A stretch of DNA of 64,000 bases from Rhizobium sp. BK196 (GCF_014193255.1 NZ_JACHZB010000010.1:62001-126000), one strand, 5' to 3'; positions 26,953-36,431 are shown, counted from the stretch's first letter. A program made the numbers and translations. The notes: generated by a model not told the origin, from the letters alone.

Positions 26953-28029
26953 TCAGTTAACGGCCGTGACCGTAAAGCCCTGCTGGCGCAGCAGTTCGAT
27001 GACGCCTTCCTTGCCCGGCAGGTGCAGGGCTCCGACGGCCATGAAGACGTTGCCGCTGGCGAGGAGGGGGGCGGCGCGCTCAGCCATCACCTTGTTGCGG
27101 TCGAGGATGATGCGCTGTTCGAAGGCGGCGTAGTCGCTGTCCTCGTCGCTGCCTTCGGACGTGACGGTCTTCAGCATCGGCATGGTCATGCCGATATCGC
27201 CGGAGAGATAGATATCGGTCATGGTCTCGACCACGTCATTCATCTTGGCTCCGAGTTCCAAGGTCTCGATCAGCGACTTCAGATGAAATTCGATCGGCAG
27301 CTCGGCCATGGCCTGCAGCTGTTCAGCCAGGGTTTCCAGCCCCTTGACCTGCTTGCCTTCGGAGGCTGCATCGGTAGCGATCTTCTGGTCGAGGAACTGC
27401 GCGCCCCTGGCCTTGCGGGCGATCTCGCAGGCGGGAAGTGCCACGGCGCTCGCGATCATCCAGGGGCGCATGCGGGAAACGGCCGAGAGCGGGATGCCGC
27501 GCTGCTTCAGTCCGGTTTCGAGGCGGGTATAGTCCTCAGGCGAAAGAAGCTTTTCGATAGTCGTGCCGTCCGTGAACATCATCAGGTCCGGTCGCATCAG
27601 AAGCGACGCAGTGGCCTTCTTCTCATCGAGGATCTCGTCTGATTCTATGATGATCGTGTCGGCACCGTCACGGGCTTCCTGCGCGCGGGGCGGGAGGTTC
27701 AAGACGCGCGGATCGGTGACGTGCATGGTGCCGAGCAGCCAGGAGGTTTTGAAGCCCGGTTTTTCTATCTTCCAGAAGATGCCTTTGCCGTTCGGTGTGG
27801 CATCTGCCTCTTTCACCGCTTCGGCATATCGGTCCGGTTCGTTCTGCTGCAGCTCCGTGACCAGGTTCTTTCCGGTGCAACTGTCCTCGGCGGCATTGGC
27901 CGGCGTGACGGAAAAGACGACAGCGAGCAATGCGACGGCAAGCAGCATGTGAAAGCTGGCGATCAGCCAGAGCAGGACATTGCCCGGCTGCGCGATACGC
28001 AAAGTGCGGTGGCCGATAGAGATCGTCAT
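26953..28029 (-). CDS. TraB/GumN family protein
   Basis: The 358-residue protein has a membrane or signal segment (about residues 20-46) and a TraB/GumN domain with the diagnostic LLGTMHVTDPR early, several conserved Glu and His residues, and a closing VFMAVGALHLPGKEGVIELLR. The fold resembles Tiki-type metalloproteases, so a periplasmic hydrolase role is possible but unproven. It converges on the cytochrome b561 gene with a 12-bp gap. Confidence 0.88.
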   Translation of the reverse strand: MTISIGHRTLRIAQPGNVLLWLIASFHMLLAVALLAVVFSVTPANAAEDSCTGKNLVTELQQNEPDRYAEAVKEADATPNGKGIFWKIEKPGFKTSWLLGTMHVTDPRVLNLPPRAQEARDGADTIIIESDEILDEKKATASLLMRPDLMMFTDGTTIEKLLSPEDYTRLETGLKQRGIPLSAVSRMRPWMIASAVALPACEIARKARGAQFLDQKIATDAASEGKQVKGLETLAEQLQAMAELPIEFHLKSLIETLELGAKMNDVVETMTDIYLSGDIGMTMPMLKTVTSEGSDEDSDYAAFEQRIILDRNKVMAERAAPLLASGNVFMAVGALHLPGKEGVIELLRQQGFTVTAVN

Positions 28030-28116
28030 GATGGTAATCCGGTCACATGTGCTTCAAGCCTCATGCTCTACGCCGGGCTTGCGCATATTCCTTTAAGAGA
28101 CAGTGTTAACGAAGGC

Positions 28117-29058
28117 TTACGCGCGCGGATGCGCCTTATCATACACTTCCAGAAGCCTTGATGCATCGACGCCGGTGTAGACCTGCGTGGTGGAAAGGCT
28201 GGCATGGCCGAGCAACTCCTGAATGGTGCGCAGGTCGCCGCCGCCGGCCAGCAGATGCGTGGCGAAGGAATGGCGCAGTGCATGCGGCGTCGCCGTTTCC
28301 GGCAGGCCGAAGGCACTGCGCAATTTCTGCATGGCGCGCTGAATAATGGCAGGCTGCAACTTGCCGCCGCGGGCGCCGCGAAAGAGCGGCTCGCCTTCGT
28401 CAAGATGAAAGGGGCAGAGTGCTCGGTATTTCTCGACGGCTTCGAAAACAATGGGCAACAACGGCACGAGGCGCGTCTTGTTGCCTTTGCCGGTGATGCG
28501 CAGCGTGGTGGTATCGCCCCTGATGTCAGGAGGCGTCAGGTCGAGTGCTTCGGAAATGCGCAGGCCGCAACCATAAAGAAGCGTCATGACGGCGGCATCG
28601 CGCGCGGCAATCCACGGCTCGTCATGGAGCTGGGCTTCGTTGCTGACTACGGTGATGGCCTGTCTGTCCGACAAAGGCTTTGGAAGAGATTTCGGTTGTT
28701 TCGGAGATCGCACGGCGCCGGCACCTGCCGCATTCACGAGGCCCTTCTTTTCAAGGTAACGCAGAAGGGAGCGAATGCCGGCGAGATTGCGGGCTACCGA
28801 GCGAGCGCCGGAGCCCTCCTTGCGCCGAGCCGCCAGAAAGGCGCGGAAGTCCGCCGGCCGCAGCGTTTCGATATCGCGCAACGTCGTCGGGCCGCCGAGA
28901 TGACCGGTCATGAAGGTCAGGAACTGACGCGTGTCGCGCTCATAGGCATCGAGCGTATGTCCGGAAAGGCGGCGTTCCCGGGCGAGGTTTTCGAGCCAGG
29001 CGCTGCGTTCCGCCATCAGGTGCGGATCGGCGATGATCAGGAGTTCATTCACGTTCAT
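28117..29058 (-). CDS. xerC: tyrosine recombinase XerC
   Basis: The 313-residue recombinase has a SAM-like core-binding N-terminus and the full catalytic set: Arg167 in GCGLRISEA, Lys191 in TGKGNKTR, His259 and Arg262 in PHALRHSFATHLL, His285 in LGHASLST and Tyr294 in TQVYTGVD. XerC works with XerD at dif to resolve chromosome dimers. The ATG at 29058 has AAGAG upstream; a TTG at 29088 is unlikely. XerC rather than XerD is inferred from the gene neighbourhood and N-terminus. No integrated element accompanies it. Confidence 0.9.
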   Translation of the reverse strand: MNVNELLIIADPHLMAERSAWLENLARERRLSGHTLDAYERDTRQFLTFMTGHLGGPTTLRDIETLRPADFRAFLAARRKEGSGARSVARNLAGIRSLLRYLEKKGLVNAAGAGAVRSPKQPKSLPKPLSDRQAITVVSNEAQLHDEPWIAARDAAVMTLLYGCGLRISEALDLTPPDIRGDTTTLRITGKGNKTRLVPLLPIVFEAVEKYRALCPFHLDEGEPLFRGARGGKLQPAIIQRAMQKLRSAFGLPETATPHALRHSFATHLLAGGGDLRTIQELLGHASLSTTQVYTGVDASRLLEVYDKAHPRA

Positions 29059-29195
29059 GGCTCTTGAATTTGATTTCCGTGACGCCAATTCTGAAACAGT
29101 GGCGTTATGGAATTGCTAATGCTTGCCAAGCCCTTGTCATGTATCGATCATAATTCACTGAGATAGCTTATAGCTTCCGTAAGACAGGAATTTTC

Positions 29196-30140
29196 ATGGC
29201 ACGGCGCGATTCCATGACGGCCTTTGGACAGCTCGCGGAAGCGATTGCCCTGGTTTCACACGGAAAGCCCGGCCATATCGTCGATACTCTGATTGCCGAG
29301 CGCGGACAGAAGATCGTCCGCCATCCTCTGTGGCCGCTCATGCGACCGTTTCTCTATACGCTGTTGCGCTACAATAAGGCGATCGAATTCGCCAATGATG
29401 TCACCAACATGCCGGGCTTCCAGTCGTTCGAATATATGAGCAACCTGCTGAAGCTGGACATCAACGTCACCAATGCCGAGCGCATTCCGGCATCCGGCGG
29501 TTTCATTCTCGTCAGCAATCATCCGACCGGCATTGCCGATGGCGTGGCAGTGTTCGATCTTCTGAAGACGCGCCGGCCGGACATGATGTTCTTCGCCAAC
29601 CGCGATGCGGTACGCGTCAATCCGCGCTTTGCAGAAATGATCATCCCGGTCGAATGGCGCGAGGAATTCAAGAGCAAAATCAAGGCGCGCGAGACGCTGC
29701 AGCTCACCAACCATGCGGTGAAGGAGGGCAAGGCGACCGTGCTCTTCCCTTCGGGCCGCATCGCCTATTGGGCGAACGGGCGATTGAACGAGCGGCCATG
29801 GAAAACCTCCGCCGTCGGCCTTGCCCGCAAATACGGTCTGCCGATCCTCCCTGTTCACATGACGGCGCGCAACTCCGGGCTCTTCTACTGGTTTGCCAAA
29901 TGGTCGACCGAACTGCGCGACATGACGGTTTTCCATGAACTCCTGAACAAGAAGGGTGATCGTTTCGATTTCGTCATCGGCAATCTCATTCCCGCAGAAG
30001 AGCTCGACGGCGATCTGAACGAGGTGACGAAGGCGCTGGAAAGGCACACGGTCCATGATATGGCTGTTGATGGCGACTCACGCTTCGTGCCTGTGTCTCG
30101 GCAACTGTTGCCGGAGCCCATTGCGGCCCATTCTTTTTAG
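29196..30140 (+). CDS. PlsC-type acyltransferase family protein
   Basis: The 314-residue protein resembles the lysophospholipid-acyltransferase-like part of hemolysin-related proteins. It has SNHPTGIADGVA, where the catalytic His and Asp are separated by five residues instead of the four of classic PlsC, FANRDAVRV, and FPSGRIAYW, which corresponds to the FPEGT block. It likely transfers an acyl chain to a lipid acceptor at the inner membrane, but the substrate is unknown. It is divergent from xerC across 137 bp. Confidence 0.78.
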   Translation: MARRDSMTAFGQLAEAIALVSHGKPGHIVDTLIAERGQKIVRHPLWPLMRPFLYTLLRYNKAIEFANDVTNMPGFQSFEYMSNLLKLDINVTNAERIPASGGFILVSNHPTGIADGVAVFDLLKTRRPDMMFFANRDAVRVNPRFAEMIIPVEWREEFKSKIKARETLQLTNHAVKEGKATVLFPSGRIAYWANGRLNERPWKTSAVGLARKYGLPILPVHMTARNSGLFYWFAKWSTELRDMTVFHELLNKKGDRFDFVIGNLIPAEELDGDLNEVTKALERHTVHDMAVDGDSRFVPVSRQLLPEPIAAHSF

Positions 30141-30157
30141 CGTTGCTTTGCGCTAAA
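30136..30157 (+). promoter_or_regulatory. hairpin across the acyltransferase stop codon
   Basis: TTTAGCG (30136-30142) and CGCTAAA (30151-30157) form a 7-bp stem with an 8-nt loop. The stem contains the TAG stop of the acyltransferase and ends 8 bp before the start of the AAA ATPase gene. It may tune translation of that gene. Confidence 0.4.
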
Positions 30158-30165
30158 GCGGAAGC

Positions 30166-31314
30166 ATGCGTCTTCGCTCCATGTTTGCCAAGAATTATCG
30201 GTCACTGCGCTCGATCCGCATGGATCTGGCTGACACGACGTTATTTCTCGGCGAGAACGGCGCCGGCAAGTCCAATCTCTATCGTGCGCTGCAGCTTGTG
30301 CAGGCGGCGGTTCGCGGCCGGCTGGCCTATGAGCTTGCCTCTGAGGGTGGAATGCTCTCGGCCCTCTGGGCGGGGACACGTCGTAAATCCGACGGTCCTG
30401 CCCGCATTCGTCTGGAGGTAGAGATTGTCGACGAAGAGCGGGCAATCACATTTCGATATTATGTCGAGGCTGGGCTGCGTCCGCCGATAGATGCGGCAGG
30501 TTTTGCGCTGGAGCCGCAGATCAAGGCCGAGGAACTTTCCGTCGAAGCCGGTCGGCGCGCCGTGACGATGATGAAGCGCGCCGGTCCCGGCATTTCCGTT
30601 CGCGATGCGGCAGGGCGGATGCAGGACTATCCTGACGAGGCACTGACATCGGAGACTGCAATCGCTCTGCTCGGCGATGCCGGTCATTTTCCCGAGATAG
30701 CCGCCTTCCGCCGTATCGTCAGCAACTGGCGCTTCTTCCACGGCTTTCGCACGGACAGGGCTTCGCCGCTTCGCCATCCCTGCCTTGCCGTCACCAGCCC
30801 TATGCTGGACGAGGATGGTGCCAATCTCGCGGCCGTCTTTGCGACGCTCGCCCATACGCGGCAGGATACAGTCGAGCTCGATCGGATCCTGGCATCGGCG
30901 CTGGGCGGCGCACGGCTGGTCGTGCCGGAACCGGGCGAGACAGCAGAATTTGGCTTAATGCTGCCGGACTTCCCGCACCGCGTCTTCCATCCGCGTGAAC
31001 TGTCTGACGGGCAGATTCGCTTCCTCGGTCTTGCCGCCGCATTGCTCTCCTACAGGCTGCCGCCGCTCATCGCCCTGAATGAGCCGGAGGCGAGCCTGCA
31101 TCCCGACATGCTGGTGCCGCTCGCCGACATGATCGCTGAAGCGTCTAAGGGCAGCCAGGTCTGGATCGTTACCCATTCGGTGCAACTGGCCGAAGCGGTG
31201 CGCGAACGTTGCGGCATTCGTCCGCGAAAGGTTATCCGAGAAAACGGCGCCACGTGGATCGAAGGCATGCGGCTGACGGGAACGATCGCGGGTGAAGACG
31301 ATGACGACGATTAA
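30166..31314 (+). CDS. AAA ATPase, OLD/RecF-like
   Basis: The 382-residue protein is a single ABC-type ATPase head: Walker A GENGAGKSN at about residues 29-37, an extended mixed middle region, the signature-like ELSDGQIRFLGLAAAL, Walker B with catalytic acid in IALNEPEASLHPDM, and the switch histidine in WIVTHSVQLAEAV. No TOPRIM or nuclease domain is present, and it ends in a run of six acidic residues (EDDDDD). Such stand-alone ATPases resemble AAA_21/OLD proteins. The function is unknown. It starts 25 bp after the acyltransferase and precedes priA. Confidence 0.82.
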   Translation: MRLRSMFAKNYRSLRSIRMDLADTTLFLGENGAGKSNLYRALQLVQAAVRGRLAYELASEGGMLSALWAGTRRKSDGPARIRLEVEIVDEERAITFRYYVEAGLRPPIDAAGFALEPQIKAEELSVEAGRRAVTMMKRAGPGISVRDAAGRMQDYPDEALTSETAIALLGDAGHFPEIAAFRRIVSNWRFFHGFRTDRASPLRHPCLAVTSPMLDEDGANLAAVFATLAHTRQDTVELDRILASALGGARLVVPEPGETAEFGLMLPDFPHRVFHPRELSDGQIRFLGLAAALLSYRLPPLIALNEPEASLHPDMLVPLADMIAEASKGSQVWIVTHSVQLAEAVRERCGIRPRKVIRENGATWIEGMRLTGTIAGEDDDDD

Positions 31315-31368
31315 GCGTCATTTTCGGCGGGTTTCATTTTTCAGCTGTTGCGGGCATGGTCTGCCGCG

Positions 31369-33585
31369 ATGAGCACAGATTCGTCCGATCTTTTTGGTGC
31401 GCTTTTCGAAGTCCCGCCGGTGAACCGCACGGTTCCGGTCCTGGTACCGATGCCGGCGCCAAAACCCTATTCCTACTCGGTGCCTGAAGGCATGGCGGTG
31501 GAGCCCGGCTCGGTCGTACAGGTGCCGCTCGGCCCTCGCCAGGTAATCGGCGTCGTCTGGGATAGTGGCGAGGATGGCGTCGATCCCAAGAAGCTCCGGC
31601 CCATAACCCATGTCTTCGATTGCCCGCCGCTCAACAAGGAAATGCGGGATTTTATCGACTGGGTCGCCGCCTATACGCTTTCTCCGCCGGGATTGGTGGC
31701 GCGCATGGCGCTGAGGGCGCCGAATGCCTTCGAGCCGGAGCCGATGGTGGAAGGATTGCGCTTCATCGGCGGTGAGCCCGAGCGGATGACGCCGGCGCGC
31801 GCCCGCGTGCTCGATACCGCCGCGGACGGGCTGTCCTGGACACGGACCGGCCTTGCGCATGCAGCGGGTGTTTCCACCAGCGTCGTCGACGGTCTGATCG
31901 CACAGGGTATCTTCGAAACGATCTTCCTGCCGCCGCCACCTGTCGTCGCCAGGCCCGATCCGGACTTCATCGGTTCCCGCCTCGAGGGTCCGCAGAAGGA
32001 AGCTGCCGAAGAAATTCTGGATGAGGTGCGCAAAGGCGAATTCGCGGTCTCGCTGATCGACGGCGTGACCGGTTCCGGCAAGACCGAAGTCTATTTCGAA
32101 GCGATTGCTGAGACTTTGAGGCGCGGCAAACAGGTGCTGATCCTGCTGCCGGAGATCGCGCTCACTGCAAGTTTTCTCGAACGCTTCCAGGACCGGTTCG
32201 GCGCGAAGCCTGCCGAGTGGCATTCCGACCTTGCCCCGCGCATGCGCGAAAAGGTCTGGCGGCAGGCGGTGACGGGTGAGGTGCGGGTCGTGGCCGGCGC
32301 GCGTTCGGCGCTGTTCCTGCCTTTCGAAGATCTCGGCCTCATCATCGTCGATGAAGAGCACGATCCTGCCTATAAGCAGGAAGACCGGGTCTACTACAAC
32401 GCGCGTGACATGGCGGTCGTACGGGCGCGGATCGGCGATTTTCCCATCGTTCTCGTTTCGGCGACGCCTTCGGTCGAAAGCCAGGTCAACGGCCAGAGCG
32501 GACGCTACAGCACGATCCATCTGCCGACACGGTTCGGCGATGCGGCATTGCCGGACCTGCATCTTGTCGACATGCGGCGCCATGCGCCGGAGCGCGGTGG
32601 TTTTCTGTCGCCGGTCCTGATCCGGGCGATCGGCAGGACGGTGGAAAAGGGCGAGCAGGCGCTGCTCTTCCTCAATCGCCGCGGCTACGCGCCGCTGACG
32701 CTATGCCGTGTGTGCGGCCATCGTTTCCAGTGCCCGCAATGTTCAAGCTGGCTGGTGGAGCATCGCTTTCGCCGGCAGCTGCAATGCCATCAGTGTGGTC
32801 ATTCCGAGCCTACGCTGGAGGCCTGTCCGGAATGCGGGACGCTCGACCATCTCGTGGCCTGCGGGCCGGGCGTGGAACGTATTGCCGAAGAGGTGGAACG
32901 GCATTTTCCGGATGCGCGCACCATCGTACTCTCCTCCGACATCATGGGTGGGGTGAAGCGGCTACGGCTGGAGCTTGATGCCATCGCCAAGGGCGAGGCG
33001 GATATCGTCATCGGTACGCAGCTTGTCGCCAAGGGGCACAATTTTCCGCTGATGACACTGGTCGGCATCGTTGATTCCGATTTGGGGCTCGCAAATGGCG
33101 ACCCTCGCGCCGCGGAGCGAACCTTCCAGCTTCTCTCGCAAGTGACTGGCCGCGCCGGCCGAACCGGCCTCAAAAGCCATGGTCTGCTGCAAACGTATCA
33201 GCCGCAGCATCCGGTCATGCAGGCCATCGTCTCCGGGGATGCGCGGGCCTTTTACGAGCGCGAAATCAGCGAGCGGGAGCGAGCGATCCTGCCGCCCTTC
33301 GGCAGGCTTGCCTCCATCATCGTTTCGGCCGACACGCGGCACGACGCGGAAAACCATGCTCGGGGCATGCGTAACGCCGCACCGCAGGTTTCGGGTATTT
33401 CCGTTCTCGGCCCGGCGGAAGCGCCGTTGGCATTGGTGCGCGGCCGCCATCGCTTCCGCCTGCTGGTGCATGGACGCCGGAATTCCGACATGCAGGCCTA
33501 TCTGCGCGCGATGCTGTCGCAGGCGCCGAAGGAGCGAGGCTCGATCCAGGTTCAGCTCGACATCGATCCGCAGAGCTTCCTGTAG
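31369..33585 (+). CDS. priA: primosomal protein N' (replication restart helicase PriA)
   Basis: The 738-residue superfamily-2 helicase has an N-terminal 3'-DNA-binding domain starting NRTVPVLVPMPAPKPYSYS, Walker A GVTGSGKTEVY, Walker B VDEEHDPAYK, and eight zinc-binding cysteines from CRVCGHRFQCPQC to ACPECGTLDH. It reloads the replisome at stalled forks. The chosen ATG at 31369 gives MSTDSSDLFG. It probably is not part of the atp operon, since 255 bp of leader precede atpH further downstream. Confidence 0.97.
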   Translation: MSTDSSDLFGALFEVPPVNRTVPVLVPMPAPKPYSYSVPEGMAVEPGSVVQVPLGPRQVIGVVWDSGEDGVDPKKLRPITHVFDCPPLNKEMRDFIDWVAAYTLSPPGLVARMALRAPNAFEPEPMVEGLRFIGGEPERMTPARARVLDTAADGLSWTRTGLAHAAGVSTSVVDGLIAQGIFETIFLPPPPVVARPDPDFIGSRLEGPQKEAAEEILDEVRKGEFAVSLIDGVTGSGKTEVYFEAIAETLRRGKQVLILLPEIALTASFLERFQDRFGAKPAEWHSDLAPRMREKVWRQAVTGEVRVVAGARSALFLPFEDLGLIIVDEEHDPAYKQEDRVYYNARDMAVVRARIGDFPIVLVSATPSVESQVNGQSGRYSTIHLPTRFGDAALPDLHLVDMRRHAPERGGFLSPVLIRAIGRTVEKGEQALLFLNRRGYAPLTLCRVCGHRFQCPQCSSWLVEHRFRRQLQCHQCGHSEPTLEACPECGTLDHLVACGPGVERIAEEVERHFPDARTIVLSSDIMGGVKRLRLELDAIAKGEADIVIGTQLVAKGHNFPLMTLVGIVDSDLGLANGDPRAAERTFQLLSQVTGRAGRTGLKSHGLLQTYQPQHPVMQAIVSGDARAFYEREISERERAILPPFGRLASIIVSADTRHDAENHARGMRNAAPQVSGISVLGPAEAPLALVRGRHRFRLLVHGRRNSDMQAYLRAMLSQAPKERGSIQVQLDIDPQSFL

Positions 33586-33663
33586 ATCGTTACAGTCTCA
33601 GCGTTTCCGGATGCCGCCGATCATGGCATAAACGCCGAATCAACTGGCGATTTGGGGCGAGGC

Positions 33664-34053
33664 ATGGAATTCTACTTCCCGACGGAATTTGGCGAGCAGC
33701 TTGCCTTTGGCGCAGCGGCCTTCACCGCGTTTGCCGGCTTCGTCATCATGTTTGCGCCCGGTCTTGCCATGCAGGCCTTCGGTCTGGCGCCACGGGGCGA
33801 ACGGCGTGAAGGCTTCAGCGAAGTCCGGTCGATGGGCGGCTTCTATCTCGGTCTCGGCGTCGCCGCGATCATGCTGGCGCAGGATTGGACCTATCTGGCG
33901 CTCGGAGCGGCCTTCGCGATGGCAGCGTTCGCACGGATCATTTCAATCTTGTCAGATAGGGGGAGCACGCTCCTCAATTATTTACTTCTGGTTGTGCAGG
34001 TGGCGATAGCCGCATTGCCGTTGCTACACGTATTCGGCTTCCTGCAGGGCTGA
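33664..34053 (+). CDS. small membrane protein, possibly DUF4345-like
   Basis: The 129-residue protein has four predicted transmembrane helices (about residues 12-35, 55-72, 76-93 and 104-124), with the charged loop APRGERREGFSEVRSMGG between the first two. This matches small four-helix proteins annotated as DUF4345 in rhizobia, but I am not certain of the family. GGGGCGAGG precedes the ATG. No function can be given. Confidence 0.65.
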   Translation: MEFYFPTEFGEQLAFGAAAFTAFAGFVIMFAPGLAMQAFGLAPRGERREGFSEVRSMGGFYLGLGVAAIMLAQDWTYLALGAAFAMAAFARIISILSDRGSTLLNYLLLVVQVAIAALPLLHVFGFLQG

Positions 34054-34137
34054 TCCAAAGCAGAAATTCAAGCGTTTCGCGGGCCGCTTTCCGGCGTTTG
34101 CGTAATTTTGCAGACAGAAAATCATGCGAAACACGTA

Positions 34138-34167
34138 TTCGGACGTTACGCGTGTTGCGAGTCCGAA
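34138..34167 (+). promoter_or_regulatory. hairpin in the atp operon leader
   Basis: TTCGGAC (34138-34144) and GTCCGAA (34161-34167) form a 7-bp inverted repeat in the 255-bp region between the membrane protein gene and atpH. With the next hairpin at 34204 it suggests a structured 5' leader for the atp mRNA. Confidence 0.4.
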
Positions 34168-34203
34168 CATCCTATGTTAGACGGACCCCGAATTTCGGAA
34201 GAA

Positions 34204-34221
34204 GCAAGAGGCTTCTCTTGC
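34204..34221 (+). promoter_or_regulatory. second hairpin in the atp operon leader
   Basis: GCAAGAG-GCTT-CTCTTGC is a perfect 7-bp stem with a 4-nt loop, 88 bases before the atpH start. There is no T-run after it, so termination is unlikely. A role in mRNA stability or translation is possible. Confidence 0.4.
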
Positions 34222-34308
34222 GATTTCTGGGGGAAATCAAAACGAATTCAAAGTCATAGGTTCGGCGCCCGCCGGAAGTCGGATTTTGAATTGAAATCAG
34301 GGAAATTT

Positions 34309-34875
34309 GTGCCCGTGGCAGACACGTCCCAGCTTACTTCTGGTGTTGCAGAGCGCTATGCCTCATCGCTTTTCGAGCTGGCGCTCGACGAAGGCGCAGT
34401 CGACAGCGTTACCGCCGATCTCGACCGTTTCCAGGCCATGCTGGACGAAAGCGACGACCTGAAGCGCTTTGTCCAGAGCCCGGTTTTCTCCGCAGAAGAT
34501 CAGCTCAAGGGCATCGTTGCAATCAGCGAAAAGGCTGGTCTCTCGGGCTTCTTTGCCAATTTCCTCAAGGTCGTGGCGCGTAACCGCCGCCTCTTTGCCC
34601 TGCCGGGCATGATCAAGGCCTTCCGCATCATTGCTGCCAATCATCGCGGCGAAATTTCTGCCGAAGTCACTTCGGCCCATGCTCTCTCCGCAGAGCAGGA
34701 AAATGAATTGAAGGCGGCGCTGAAGGGCGTCACCGGCAAAGACGTGGCAATTGCTGTCACGGTTGATCCGTCAATTCTTGGTGGTCTGATCGTCAAGGTC
34801 GGGTCCCGTCAGATTGATACGTCTCTTCGTACCAAACTCTCTACCCTTAAGCTTGCATTGAAAGAGGTCGGCTGA
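34309..34875 (+). CDS. atpH: ATP synthase F1 delta subunit
   Basis: The 188-residue subunit joins F1 to the b stalk. It begins at a GTG (encoding VPVADTSQ, initiated as Met), with AGGGA six bases upstream, and continues TSGVAERYASSLFELA, as in related rhizobia. The C-terminal segment ends GGLIVKVGSRQIDTSLRTKL, the conserved delta motif. The frame is open for 67 more codons upstream, but these show no similarity and contain the leader hairpins. It overlaps atpA by one base (TGATG). Confidence 0.94.
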   Translation: MPVADTSQLTSGVAERYASSLFELALDEGAVDSVTADLDRFQAMLDESDDLKRFVQSPVFSAEDQLKGIVAISEKAGLSGFFANFLKVVARNRRLFALPGMIKAFRIIAANHRGEISAEVTSAHALSAEQENELKAALKGVTGKDVAIAVTVDPSILGGLIVKVGSRQIDTSLRTKLSTLKLALKEVG

Positions 34876-36404
34876 TGGATATCCGCGCTGCGGAAATTTC
34901 CGCAATTCTTAAAGACCAGATCAAGAACTTCGGCAAAGAGGCAGAAGTCTCGGAAGTCGGCCAGGTTCTCTCCGTTGGTGACGGTATCGCTCGCGTTTAC
35001 GGCCTGGACAACGTCCAGGCTGGTGAAATGGTCGAGTTCCCCGGCGGCATCCGCGGCATGGCGCTCAACCTTGAATCCGACAATGTCGGTGTCGTTATTT
35101 TCGGCTCCGACCGCGACATCAAGGAAGGCGACACTGTCAAGCGTACCGGCGCGATCGTTGACGTCCCGGTTGGTCCGGAACTGCTCGGCCGCGTTGTCGA
35201 CGCTCTCGGCAACCCGATCGACGGGAAGGGTCCGATCAACGCGACCCGCCGTGCGCGCGTCGACGTCAAGGCTCCGGGCATCATTCCGCGCAAGTCGGTT
35301 CATGAGCCGATGTCGACCGGCCTCAAGGCTATCGATGCGCTAATACCGGTTGGTCGCGGCCAGCGCGAGCTTGTCATCGGTGACCGCCAGACCGGCAAGA
35401 CCGCCATCATTCTCGACACGTTCCTGAACCAGAAGCCGATCCATGACAACGGCCCGGATCAGGATAAGCTTTTCTGCGTCTACGTCGCCGTTGGCCAGAA
35501 GCGCTCCACCGTTGCCCAATTCGTCAAGGTTCTCGAAGAGCGGGGCGCACTGAAGTATTCGATCGTCGTTGCCGCGACCGCTTCCGATCCGGCCCCGATG
35601 CAGTTCCTCGCTCCATTTGCAGGCTGCGCCATGGGCGAATACTTCCGTGACAACGCCCAGCACGCGCTGATCGGCTATGACGACCTGTCCAAGCAGGCCG
35701 TTGCCTACCGCCAGATGTCGCTGCTGCTGCGCCGCCCGCCGGGCCGCGAAGCTTATCCGGGCGACGTTTTCTACCTGCACTCGCGCCTCCTCGAGCGCGC
35801 TGCGAAGATGAACGACGACAAGGGCGCTGGTTCGCTCACCGCTCTGCCGGTCATCGAAACTCAGGGCAACGACGTTTCGGCCTTCATTCCGACCAACGTG
35901 ATCTCGATCACCGACGGCCAGATCTTCCTCGAAACCGACCTGTTCTACCAGGGTATCCGTCCGGCCGTTAACGTCGGTCTGTCGGTTTCCCGCGTCGGTT
36001 CTTCGGCCCAGATCAAGGCGATGAAGCAGGTTGCCGGCTCGATTAAGGGCGAGCTCGCCCAGTATCGCGAAATGGCCGCCTTCGCACAGTTCGGCTCGGA
36101 CCTTGACGCCGCTACGCAGCGCCTGCTGAACCGCGGTGCGCGCCTGACCGAACTCCTGAAGCAGCCGCAGTTCTCGCCGCTGAAGACGGAAGAGCAGGTT
36201 GCGGTGATCTTCGCGGGCGTCAATGGCTACCTCGACAAGCTGCCGGTCGCTCAGGTCGGCAAGTTCGAACAGGGCCTGTTGTCCTACCTGCGTTCAGAAG
36301 GCTCTGCTATCCTGGATGCGATCCGCACGGAAAAGGCTATCAGCGACGATACGAAGGGCAAGCTCGTTGCTGCTCTCGACAGCTTCGCCAAGTCTTTCCA
36401 GTAA
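34875..36404 (+). CDS. atpA: ATP synthase F1 alpha subunit
   Basis: The 509-residue non-catalytic nucleotide-binding subunit has Walker A GDRQTGKTA near residue 169, the arginine-finger region VGLSVSRVGSSAQ, and PGREAYPGDVFYLHSRLLER. It alternates with beta in the F1 hexamer. The start overlaps the atpH stop. The F0 genes are not in this window, as is usual in alphaproteobacteria, where F1 and F0 operons are separate. Confidence 0.98.
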   Translation: MDIRAAEISAILKDQIKNFGKEAEVSEVGQVLSVGDGIARVYGLDNVQAGEMVEFPGGIRGMALNLESDNVGVVIFGSDRDIKEGDTVKRTGAIVDVPVGPELLGRVVDALGNPIDGKGPINATRRARVDVKAPGIIPRKSVHEPMSTGLKAIDALIPVGRGQRELVIGDRQTGKTAIILDTFLNQKPIHDNGPDQDKLFCVYVAVGQKRSTVAQFVKVLEERGALKYSIVVAATASDPAPMQFLAPFAGCAMGEYFRDNAQHALIGYDDLSKQAVAYRQMSLLLRRPPGREAYPGDVFYLHSRLLERAAKMNDDKGAGSLTALPVIETQGNDVSAFIPTNVISITDGQIFLETDLFYQGIRPAVNVGLSVSRVGSSAQIKAMKQVAGSIKGELAQYREMAAFAQFGSDLDAATQRLLNRGARLTELLKQPQFSPLKTEEQVAVIFAGVNGYLDKLPVAQVGKFEQGLLSYLRSEGSAILDAIRTEKAISDDTKGKLVAALDSFAKSFQ

Positions 36405-36431
36405 TCGGACCCTAGGTTAGGACGATAACGG

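Noticed and set aside
28117..29058. XerC-type recombinase as the integrase of a mobile element
   Set aside because: No attachment-site repeats, tRNA or phage genes are near; length and motifs fit the chromosomal XerC.
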